From Linyphia triangularis (taxonomy: Eukaryota; Arthropoda; Arachnida; Araneae; Linyphiidae): a stretch of 64,000 nucleotides of DNA. The position numbers and the translations under genes were made by a program. The notes below the pieces were generated by a model. It saw only the letters and a program-made list of their open reading frames with translations, was not told where the DNA came from and made no database searches. Shown in pieces: positions 55,576 through 64,000 of this stretch. Position 1 is the stretch's first letter; the number at the start of each line of letters is the position of its first letter. The stretch spans positions 496,001 to 560,000 of the forward strand of contig OZ021722.1 in NCBI GenBank assembly GCA_963978545.1, in the 5' to 3' direction.

Positions 55576-56207
55576 GTAACTCAAAAGTTCATTTCTGTAA
55601 TATATGAGAAGTTGTTTTAGAATTTTTGAAGGTCAGAGATTACTTTCAACAAGTTTAACTTTAGGTACTATTAATGGTAAAGAAATATATAACATTTCAC
55701 ATGAATGTAAAGAACATAGTATACAAATTTATTGTAGAAAGTATTCTAAGGGATGCTGCAAACATATATCGAATTAGTTATTGTAGGCAACAAAATGACA
55801 ACCTGTTAGTGGGAAAAAAAATTGTTGAAGCAAAAGAATGTTGAAAATAAAAAAGAAAACTTCAAATATTAAAGTAATTTTGAAGTTAATGAATAGCAAC
55901 ACTAAACTATTTTGCTTTAAAATATTTTATTGATTAATAATAACTATGGTTTGTGAATAAAATAAAAATAATTTATTTAGATTTGGTGTTTTATTTCGGA
56001 ATAAAATTCATAATAATAGTTGAACATAAATATTAAAAAACCTCAATTATCACTGTCAATAAAAAAGAAAGGTAATCTAAATGCTCTCCTACTCAAATTA
56101 ACTAGCAAAACTAAGAAAAGGGTAATTCCTATGCTACCAATGCGAAGGACGATTGACTACTCTATGTGACGTCACGCAGTCAGTGCGAAGGCTTTCTTAT
56201 ATAGGAG
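55576..56207. other. Unassigned stretch between transposon remnants
   Basis: It is AT-rich, ending with TATGTGACGTCACGCAGTCA (a CRE-like palindrome) just before the gypsy fragment begins abruptly. It may include the 3' untranslated part of the THAP element. Confidence 0.35.
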
Positions 56208-57880
56208 GTGTTGGTAGAATATGCAAGTCGTCTTCTGCCATCTGCTGAGAAAAATTACTCTACTACAGAGAGGGAAGCTTTAGCTGTCATATGGGCTCTA
56301 AACAAATTTCGTGGCTATATCGAAGGATCGGAAGTTACAGTTGCTTCTGATCATCAACCACTGAAGTAGTCTGAAATCTCCTTCTGGAAGACTTGCAGGA
56401 TGGGCCCTGCAGACACAATCATTCAACGTTAAGATGACTTACATTCCGGGTAAATGTAATGTTATGGCTGACATGCTGTCACGTCCACCTTGCCATGATG
56501 AATCCAAAGAAGTTTGTGACCTATGTATGGCTGTTGCCGACTTTCCCACTCGACGTCCAGCAGAGATACGAACTGAACAGCTGAAAGATGATGACATAAA
56601 GAATATAATTGAAAGTTTTGAAGGAAAAAATACAGATGTTTCCAGATGGACTGAACAAGGTTATCTAATGAATAATGGAATTCTTTACCGGTACTCTCCA
56701 GATTCAGAATCGAAAGATGCTCAGTTAGTTGTCCCCTCCCATGAACAAGCGTTGGTGTTGATAGAGCACCATGACGCTCCCACTGCTTCTCGCTATGGTA
56801 TAGAAGGAACTTTTCAACGGATAGCTGATCGATATTATTGGACTGGAATGCGCAAAACTATTGCCGAGTATATAAAGAATTGTTCTGACTGTAGTAGATA
56901 CAAAGCTTCTAACCAAAAGCCTTCAGGTTTATTACAAACACATGTGTATGCCCAAAGGTTTGAAACCATTGAAATCGACTTCTTTGGTCCATTACCTGAA
57001 GGAGAAGGAGGGAAAAGTGGATTTTCATAGTCGAAGACTGTGCCACCAGATGGATTGAACTGTTCGCCCTTGAGACGTCCACAGCAAACAAAAGAGTGTG
57101 CGCTTACCTTCTTGAATGAAGTTTTTCTTCGATATGAACTCAGCCGTCGTGTCATTAGTGACAATGGTGCGCAATTCGTAATTGCTAAAATGCAACAATT
57201 GTTGTGTTTCTTTGACATAAAAAAGAGTCACCCTCAAGCAAATCCATTTGAAAGGAAAAACCGGGACCTAAAGCCGCTCCTAGTGATATGGGTCGGTGAT
57301 GACCACAGATTTTGGGTAGAGCGGTTGCCTTCCATTCTTTTTGCAATGAACTCTTCGAAATTTGAAATTACAGGACAGACTGCTACTTACTTACATTTTG
57401 GTAGAGAAATGAGGACTCCTGATGATATTTCTCGTGACCTAAGAGCCATCATTCAGAATGATAACTTTGTCCCAGAAATTACACCTTACTTTAAAAGATT
57501 TGCTGAGAAAGGAGTTCGAGAGAGACTAGAGATACAGCAGGACCGTCGAAACGACTATGCTGATAAATCTCGAAAAGCAGGACCTCGTTACGTTCCTGGC
57601 GATATGGTATGAGTTACATCACATCATTTAAGCAACAAGAAACATGGAAAAACATCAAAGTTTGTACCGAGAAGACACGGACCATATGTAATATTGACTC
57701 AAAGATCTCCAACCACATATGAAGTGGTTAATCAAGACAATCTTGATATGTCATTGGGTACTTATCATAGTTCAGCTGTCTCCTTACCAAGGTCAAGATT
57801 CTCAGACAGAAATACCTCTTCGAAAACGCGGACGGCCTAAAAAGAAAGCTGCAATCCCAGATTAATCTTCACCAAAAGAA
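56208..57880 (+). pseudogene. Ty3/gypsy pol fragment: RNase H and integrase
   Basis: It starts inside RNase H (VEYASRLLPSAEKNYSTTER, then EALAVIWALNKFRGYIEGSE and ASDHQPLK). After a frameshift near 56367 it continues AGWALQTQSFNVKMTYIPGK and ADMLSRPP, the usual end of RNase H. Next comes the integrase zinc-binding region, where the second histidine of the HHCC motif is replaced by arginine (HHDAPTASRYG; CSDC intact). The integrase core has EIDFFGPLP, ISDNGAQF and NPFERKNRDLK for the catalytic D, D and E. Two frameshifts near 57015 and 57085 cancel each other. The tail is basic (RKRGRPKKK). The 5' two-thirds (gag, protease, reverse transcriptase) is missing. Inactive. Confidence 0.9.
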
Positions 57881-57939
57881 GATCACCAAAACATTTTTGT
57901 GTCTGGCTCCTGGACGACTTCGGACCCAGAGCGGGAGTC

Positions 57940-58128
57940 TGTAGCGGAATAAATATATCCTCGTGCATCTCTAGCTGGATGAATATATCCTCATGCCGTC
58001 ACAACTAGATATCCTCGCGCAATACCTTGGGAGTTGTGTTCTATAGATTTGAAGATAGCAGTTTTGAGTTTGGAGAATGGCGTAGTTACTAATAAAGTTG
58101 TTTCTTTAAACCGTTTCGTGGTATTACA
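57940..58128 (+). mobile_element. 3' LTR of the gypsy fragment
   Basis: It begins TGTAGCGGAATAA directly after a short purine-rich AGAGCGGGAG and ends GTGGTATTACA, 189 bp in all. It contains two similar AATATATCCTC segments and AATAAAG, a polyadenylation-type signal. The short TG...CA LTR fits the gypsy pol upstream. The matching 5' LTR is absent. Confidence 0.75.
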
Positions 58129-60410
58129 ATCGTAAACACTTAATCATTTACAAGTTTGTTATCTCATCGACATCACTGCTATAAATGTTATTAATACTCA
58201 TTAAATAAATCAAAAACAATCAACCCGCTGAGCACAATACATTTTTGATGACAACACCAAATTATAAATAAAAACAGGATGAATTTAAAACGTAGAAAAA
58301 CAAATTATGCATAAAATATAATGCTTTACATCCTCCCATGTTCAGAAGTTGTATCGACTGACAGTAAATATATTAAAATATTACAATAAAATTAAAACCG
58401 CTTATTGGAGAGACGATTATAATACATAAAAAATATACAGAAAAATGAGGGGAACACCTTAAAATAACTTTTGGTCTCATTCTCATGCAATAAAAACTCC
58501 GATTCCAAAAAAAAGTTTTAATGTCATTAAAATTTAATGAAAGTAACTTTTAATCGAATTTAAAAGTTGTTCTCTGCAATATCCATGCACTAAAGCTTCT
58601 ATGCACAGTACGCTAAAACAAAAAAAACAAAAAAAAATACGAACGATGATTATATGTTCAGTTCTAACTGTCGCAGAATCTTGCGGTTTGCACCAAAATT
58701 TTTTGTTTACAATTTTCTACATGTATGGTGCAAAAAATTTTCTTTCTTATGGTGCTGTATACTAAATAAATTTAACTCTATCTTTGAAAATTTTAATGCG
58801 AACCCCTTTTTTTCATGTTTTCATTCGATTTAGAATACTTAGTTTACCCTAAATATTAAATTTCATTTCATTATGTTGAGAAACACGCCACTTATGAGCG
58901 AAAATGTTTTGATCCATCTTGAGGGCAAATCTCTTAAATATTGGAAGAAGCAAACGTTTTGCGTGCTTCAAGACGTAATCTATTACACGGTCCCTTAAAG
59001 TGAGCTTTTTTACATTTTTGCTTAAATATGGAGAACCAAAAGTCAAAATTGAATGAAAAAAAATCTGGAGGGGTTTTGGATCATGATAATTCTAATGGAA
59101 GGAAGAAAAATACATGTTTCTATTTTTAAAAAATTAAAAATTGTTTTATTAATTAATAATTAAATATTAAAAAATTGTTTAATACAAAAGTTGCATGTTA
59201 TTTATGTTTGGCCTTTAAGAAACTATCGTTTGAAACAAAAATTTCTAAAATGTATTAACTATTCTAAGCTTAAACAACACATTTTCTTTTTAACATTAAT
59301 TTGTCATTTTTTAGACATTAATTAAATTGCTAACCACTCACTCATTGGAAAATTATGAAATTTGGTATTTAGACGGGTTTTTTTATTCTAAATCTAAATA
59401 TGGTATAATATTATGGGGTTACTTTTATGCCTGATCACAAAAGAGCAATTTTATGATTGATAGAAGAATAAATGGTAAAGCGCATTCAATAGTTCATGTG
59501 CCAACTGCATGTAAATATGCTTCCCATAAGAAATGTACTCAATGACTTGGGTATACAAAGGGGCAATACACATGTTCTGACCATATAATATCTGGAAAAC
59601 TGTGAACAACTGCTAATTTATACCAAGACAAGAAAATAGTATGTGAACTTTCATTCATGACTGTCACTGTAAAGGATTGTAGTATTGGTGTTTTCTCTGT
59701 GATTTGTCAAAAAGTGGAAACGGGAGGTTATCACATTCAAGTTGGCTAACCACCGCTAATTAAGTTCACCACTTTTATGTCGGAACACAAAGACCAACAT
59801 CAAGCCTTTTTTTAGAGAATTCATATTAAAAGTGTATGAGTGCATTTGGTTTTGCATCAAAACCAAGTTATCGTGCAAAGACGATGGCATTCAAGTTTGG
59901 GATGGCATACTTTTTTCAAGATACTTGGATATAAATTGAAAAAATTTATCGATTTTGTAAATCAATGGAATGCAGATAATATACTCACCCAGAAAATCTA
60001 ATGCTAGGCATGGTTACTAATGAACGGGTTCATGCTAGACGGCAAAATTATGAAGAATAGAAAGACCAAAATCATAGACATCAGTTATATTAAATTTTGA
60101 CACTATTGACACTGCACATTGGTTTAGATATTTAGATTATATTTAAATTGAATGTATCTAAGAAATTTAATTGCATCAAAAAAGAAAAGTTCAAGTAATG
60201 TCTGAATAAATATAATGCATTTTTTCAATATTTTCGACATTTTCACAACCTTTGCGACAATGGAAGCTATTACTTTATCGAAACGAAATTTTGTGCACTT
60301 ATTACAGTACTTTAGACCAACCTTTTTTGCACTATGACGTTTCCCCTTTCAATAATGTTGTAATCGTTAAAATTAACCTATTTATTATAGAATTTCACAC
60401 TTTTTTTAAA
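58129..60410. other. AT-rich stretch, no gene recognised
   Basis: Frames are short. The segment 59500-60060 is somewhat richer in codon-like sequence (for example GCAAAGACGATGGCATTCAA), but I cannot assign it. Confidence 0.35.
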
Positions 60411-60644
60411 CTTTATGTCCGTTGTGGTAACGGAAGATATTATTTAATGTTAAGATTTTGCATACTTACTATTAATGTTAAAAGACAACTTTATGTCCGT
60501 TGTGGTAACGGAAGATATTATTTAATGTTAAGATTTTGCATACTTACTATTAATGTTAAAAGACAACTTTATGTCCGTTGTGGTAACGGAAGATATTATT
60601 TAATGTTAAGATTTTGCATACTTACTATTAATGTTAAAAGACAA
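60411..60644 (+). repeat. Three identical 78-bp tandem repeats
   Basis: CTTTATGTCCGTTGTGGTAA starts at 60411, 60489 and 60567, and the three units look identical. 78 is 26 codons, so a 188-codon frame (60252-60818) runs through with a 26-residue repeat (LYVRCGNGRYYLML...). I see no known domain and do not call it a gene. Confidence 0.9.
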
Positions 60645-61010
60645 CTTTACCTCACTATTGCTTCATCGATTTCCAAAATTCGGTGGTTTTTTTTTTGGCC
60701 TACCCTAATGTATATACTGGGCGCCACAGACTGCAGTAGCAGGCTGCTATGTGTCATTAGAAAGCGGCCCTTCATCACTCAACTAAAAGTATTTAGCCAC
60801 AAAATTAAAACCAAATAGCGTGAAAAGAGCCTTATTTGACGTTTAAAATGTGTTTGTGGCCGGATCTTGGTTGGATTATCCTGATCAGACAACTGGCCTG
60901 ATCGGACTGACATTTAGCCTTTGACTTGAGCGAACTTGAACCAACTGGAACCGCAACCGAACCTGAAGATATTCTTTAACTGTTTACTTGTTATATTTAA
61001 AGAGTTGTCA
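60645..61010. other. Unassigned stretch
   Basis: No gene is recognised. CCTGATCAGACAACTGGCCT then GATCGGAC near 60880 is an imperfect palindrome. Confidence 0.3.
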
Positions 61011-61195
61011 GCCGCTAGCCTGGTGGTCAGAGTATCGACCTCATGATCGGAGAGTTGTGTGTTCGATCCTGGACGGCCGCCGAAGATAGGTGGCTGGTGC
61101 ACATTAAATAGGTCGTGGCCTCAATGTCCTCTCGTTGGTGGGGTGGAGTTGTAGAGAGGGGTTTACACTAGAAGATTTCGATCTCGTATTCTTCT
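61011..61195 (+). mobile_element. tRNA-derived SINE, type 2
   Basis: GCCGCTAGCCTGGTGGTCAG contains box A, CTCATGA occupies the anticodon loop (anticodon CAT, tRNA-Met-like), and GTGTGTTCGATCCTGGACGG contains box B. The body AATGTCCTCTCGTTGGTGGG and TTTACACTAGAAGATTTCGA match 34617-34805. No clear target duplication. Confidence 0.7.
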
Positions 61196-61214
61196 ACATA
61201 CTCAAAATTACGAG

Positions 61215-61375
61215 ACGTATACGGCTATAAAAGTGGCAGAAACAGACAGTCGAAAGTTCCACTCAAACAAACAGCATGTCTGCCACGTTTGTTGTTTACC
61301 AGCTGAAGATGCGTTCTTTTAATTGTTTTAATAAACATTTTATACAGATATCTACTCTGTTCTCCATTTTACTAT
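61215..61375 (+). promoter_or_regulatory. LTR-like promoter and polyadenylation region
   Basis: GGCTATAAAAGTGG (61223-61236) is a strong TATA-type box. About 100 bp downstream, TTTTAATAAACATTTT carries an AATAAA signal, and the stretch ends near TTTTACTATAACCTTC. This is the layout of a retroelement LTR, but no ends or target duplication were found. Confidence 0.35.
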
Positions 61376-61548
61376 AACCTTCTGAACAAAGAGTATAGCC
61401 GATGAAAAAAAAACGTTGGTGAGACGCTGTACTTCAAATGTTTGTAAATTAACTACAGATTAATCAATAAGCTACTATAATATGGTGAAATTTCGTAACG
61501 AAGCACAGGTATTCAGCTAGTTGACGACACAGAGTTCCTTTTGTAAAT

Positions 61549-61981
61549 GTTGGTGTAAGACTCTAGGCGTGTCTAAACTTGGCGACCGCCAAGGAGATAA
61601 CTATCGCCAAGTGGTCCAAAACGAACAGTGAATGGAAAATCCCCATTCAGAGACGGGGAGGACGAACGAGACGGAAGGTGGAAGCGTGAAGCTTGGTGTG
61701 TCGCCGGCTTTCAGAACTAAGCAGATAAATGGACATAGTGAAATATATAATTTTTCTAATAATATAACCTCTTATTTTCGTAGCTTGTCATGTGTTGACG
61801 TTGTGTGAGTGTGGTTTTGAATTAAAAGTGTTCGTTAAGAAACGAGACTATTTCTTTGAGTGAACATTCCCTTACCTTTGGTGCACATGTGTATTGGTAT
61901 ATAAGATAATGTGGTAGTTCTAACATTGTGATTTAAAAAAAAGAATGCTCAGCTACGACCAACTACGGTCAACAAACCTCA
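61549..61981 (+). mobile_element. Putative 5' LTR of a gypsy-like retrotransposon
   Basis: The right edge is set by the primer binding site at 61983. The left edge is less certain; TGTTGGTGTAAGACTCTAGG at 61549 is a candidate TG start, giving about 433 bp. The region contains a TATA-like GGTATATAAG (61893-61902). The 3' LTR needed to prove the boundaries lies outside the window. Confidence 0.4.
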
Positions 61982-61982
61982 G

Positions 61983-61993
61983 TGGCGCAGTCG
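61983..61993 (+). other. Primer binding site, tRNA-Ser type
   Basis: TGGCGCAGTCG is the exact complement of the last 11 bases of an arthropod-type tRNA-Ser including CCA, the primer used by 17.6/297-group gypsy elements. It sits upstream of gag as expected. Confidence 0.65.
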
Positions 61994-62755
61994 TGTACGA
62001 TGGTTCCTGTACGCAGAAGTTACAGAGCACGAGGTAAGAGCTTTGTTCGTTAAGCCCAAATATCAGTTTAATTATATATCATGCTTATAAAATAATGATA
62101 GTGTTTACACATTAAGAATTGTGATCTGATGTGAAAGTGGTATTGGGTGTAATGAAAACAAATTTGGTTTTGTTGTGAAACTGATGCAAGCTATGTGTCA
62201 GATCCGTAGAGCGAACAAAAATGTTATTATAGATTGTGTTTAAACATAATTATTATGATTATAATTATTATGATTACGGATTAATAATTTGTAATAATTT
62301 GCTATCTGTGAAAGCTATTAATATGAGTTGCTAAAAATTGTTTTGGTTTTGGAATAGAGCTGGCGTCAGAAAGTGCCAATTTCAAAACAAAACAAAAAAT
62401 AAAAACTTAATGCAGATTTGAAATATGTTCTGTGGATTACGCAACATAAAGAGAGGTAATAAATAATAAATAAAAAAATAAAAAAAAGAAGAAAAGGGAA
62501 AAAAGGAGGAGAAATGGTTGGAATGATCCTCTATGTTTTTTTTTTTCTTTCTTTCTCAGAAATAGTGAATTGGTGATGTATTTTTATTATATATTCATTT
62601 GGAATCCGATGTTTTGTTTTGTTTCTTTTGTGAACAGTAATATTTTTATATCTTAGTTAAACAAAACAAAAAAATGCATCATTATAAATTGATATAATTT
62701 GATTTTGGTAAGGCGTTTTAAAGGGTTTAGAAAATATACATATTTGCTATTAGTG

Positions 62756-62796
<41 letters not shown>

Positions 62797-63255
62797 CTAA
62801 CAGATAAGCCTTTTATTATTGTATATACTTGCCGTAAAGGAAATATAAGGAGAAAAGCCAAGGTTAAAATAGGTCAATAATGAGTATGTTGAACTTAGGA
62901 AATATTTTGTAATAAATATTTTTAATTGAGTTTATTGTTTAAAATATTAATGAGTATTGATTTGTGTATAACCTTGCGAGTTATGATATTTTAGAAATAC
63001 ATGTTATTTTAAGTATTATTCAGAATTGTTTATTCTAAGGGTGATTGCAACAATAACTAAAACTGAAGTTTTATCTCCTACAATATTTTGTTGCAAGTCA
63101 AAATACAGTGGCGAAGTTTAAGATTAATTCTGCTTCTACTGTATGTTATCGAATTGAATATAAGAATTGTGAATGGTTTGAATTTTTGAAAAATATTAGT
63201 CATACATCATTGTATTTGAATAGTAGTTTGAATTTATTTTCAAAATTCTTTTGCC
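61994..63255 (+). other. Leader of the LTR retrotransposon
   Basis: This is about 1.26 kb of AT-rich, non-coding sequence between primer site and gag. It contains a (TA)n run at 62760-62796. The length is long for a gypsy leader, so a further insertion or repeat expansion inside it is possible. Confidence 0.4.
62758..62797. repeat. (TA)n microsatellite
   Basis: About 18 TA units in a row, apparently uninterrupted. Confidence 0.95.
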
Positions 63256-63699
63256 ATGTCGTTCTTGGGTAAGGGTAGGAAGGAGGACTTGATCGAACTG
63301 GCGGAAGAACTGGGAATAGACGTTAGTACAATGAATAAAGTGATTGAAATAAAAGGGTTAATCCTTGAAAGTGAAAACTTCGACGAAGATGATGCCAAAA
63401 TTTCTCTGGGCAGAATTATCGAAGAAAGAATTCGGCGGGAAGCAAAAGAATACGAAGAACGACTTCGTCGGGAAGCAAAAGAGGAAGAAGAACGGATTCG
63501 TAAAGAAGAACGAGAGGCCAGAATCAGAAAAGAAGAAAGAGACTTCGAGCTTGAAATGAAAAGACTGGAATTACGACGTAGCTATTCTCCCGTGGATGAA
63601 GTGGCCGAACGATCGAACGAAACGAGATCCAGGGTGCAACTTATGCAGATTACCCCGAAATATGATGAAAAGAAAGATGAAATGCCTAGTAAATTTTGA
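63256..63699 (+). CDS. Gag-like N-terminal part of a gypsy-type retrotransposon
   Basis: 147 residues. The start MSFLGKGRKEDLIELAEELG, then ID, is followed by a highly charged segment of Arg/Glu/Lys heptads (residues ~55-115, RREAKEYEERLRREAKEEEE) predicted to be a coiled coil. This layout, from memory, is common in spider and tick retroelement Gag proteins, where it precedes a capsid-like alpha-helical domain. The ATG at 63256 is the first in frame. The frame ends at TGA 63697-63699, but the protein clearly continues one frame over (see next entry), so a small indel lies at about 63665-63690. Confidence 0.7.
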   Translation: MSFLGKGRKEDLIELAEELGIDVSTMNKVIEIKGLILESENFDEDDAKISLGRIIEERIRREAKEYEERLRREAKEEEERIRKEEREARIRKEERDFELEMKRLELRRSYSPVDEVAERSNETRSRVQLMQITPKYDEKKDEMPSKF

Positions 63700-64000
63700 A
63701 CGTCGGGCAGAGATGGCGGGTGTAATTAAATCGGAATGGGTAGCTTATCTACTGGGATTGTTACCAACAGAGATAGCTAATAACATAGCTCGAGAACCTC
63801 CTGAAAAAGCAAATAACTATGACTTCATTAAAGAAATGCTGTTGAAACGTTACAAGTTAAATCCTGAAAAATTAAGGCAGTTATTTTTCCGACATCAGAA
63901 AGACCCAGAAGAATCCTGGAGAAGTTATACACATGCACTGAATAATTACTTTAATGAATGGGTCAATGAACTGGAAGTACAGAATTTCGACCAGCTGAAA
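63677..64000 (+). pseudogene. Gag continuation in the +1 frame, cut by the window edge
   Basis: The frame is open to the end of the window. It reads LVNFERRAEMAGVIKSEWVA, then YLLGLLPTEIANNIARE, and later FFRHQKDPEESWRSYTHALN. The pattern F.R.A......W...L...L..E.A resembles the capsid-like (SCAN-related) helical domain of gypsy Gag proteins. Translation from 63256 would need a frameshift to reach it. Gypsy elements do use programmed frameshifts, but normally at the gag-pol boundary and not inside Gag, so a mutation or sequencing error is more likely. Confidence 0.7.

Noticed and set aside
56725..57237. Minus-strand frames over the gypsy integrase
   Set aside because: They are antisense shadows. 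The plus strand has clear integrase motifs.
60252..60818. 188-codon plus-strand frame
   Set aside because: It is kept open by three exact 78-bp repeats. There is no recognisable domain outside them.
61011..61080. Functional tRNA-Met gene
   Set aside because: The CAT anticodon position and boxes are present, but the same head-plus-body occurs at 34617, so it is a SINE.

Overview
This window looks like non-coding, transposon-dense nuclear DNA from an arthropod, most likely an arachnid. The evidence is strong AT richness with long A/T runs, many tRNA-headed SINEs, decayed mariner, Tc1, P-element-like (THAP), MULE and Ty3/gypsy pieces, and a gag-like protein with a charged coiled coil that resembles, from memory, spider and tick retroelement Gag proteins. 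No host gene exon, rRNA or functional tRNA could be recognised. The window could still be intergenic or lie inside a large intron. The host assignment is inference.

Layout. 1-12 kb: short dispersed repeats. These include a MITE-like family (B), a ~0.7 kb family with a palindromic tip (A), a family marked by a 'GAAACTTGGCAGAT' core (D), two degenerate tandem arrays, and a near-perfect 255-bp inverted repeat at 6.3-7.1 kb. 13.4-14.8 kb: the best coding region, a FLYWCH + MULE transposase on the minus strand, nearly intact with one in-frame stop near its C terminus. 18-20 kb: three consecutive triloop hairpins, a 24-bp minisatellite and a solo LTR. 20.6-24.7 kb: two nested DNA transposons with TAGGGTGG ends, a broken protein and a second solo LTR inside. 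25-31 kb: LTR-like pieces, a third solo LTR, a TTAA-flanked MITE, and several repeat families. 33.0-34.1 kb: a satellite-like array. 34.6-38.8 kb: a cluster of SINEs, several with clear target-site duplications (TSDs), plus a THAP remnant. 39.3-41.3 kb: a dead mariner between inverted copies of family D. 41.7-49.3 kb: MITEs and family A copies.

51.7-54.4 kb is the most informative part. A Tc1-like element with long inverted repeats contains a TTAA (piggyBac-type) MITE, which in turn contains a SINE. A second TTAA element next to it contains both a SINE and another TTAA MITE. 54.9-58.1 kb: a THAP-type transposase remnant, then a 5'-truncated gypsy pol with its 3' LTR. 60.4-60.65 kb: three identical 78-bp repeats. 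61-64 kb: SINE, LTR-like sequence, a tRNA-Ser-type primer binding site and the frameshifted gag of an LTR retrotransposon that runs off the right edge.

The sequences do not form a pathway. What links them is insertion history: TSDs, empty sites and nesting give a relative order of events. The most notable pattern is that four apparently unrelated TTAA-flanked MITE types all carry a short GC-rich hairpin about 15-25 bp inside one terminus.
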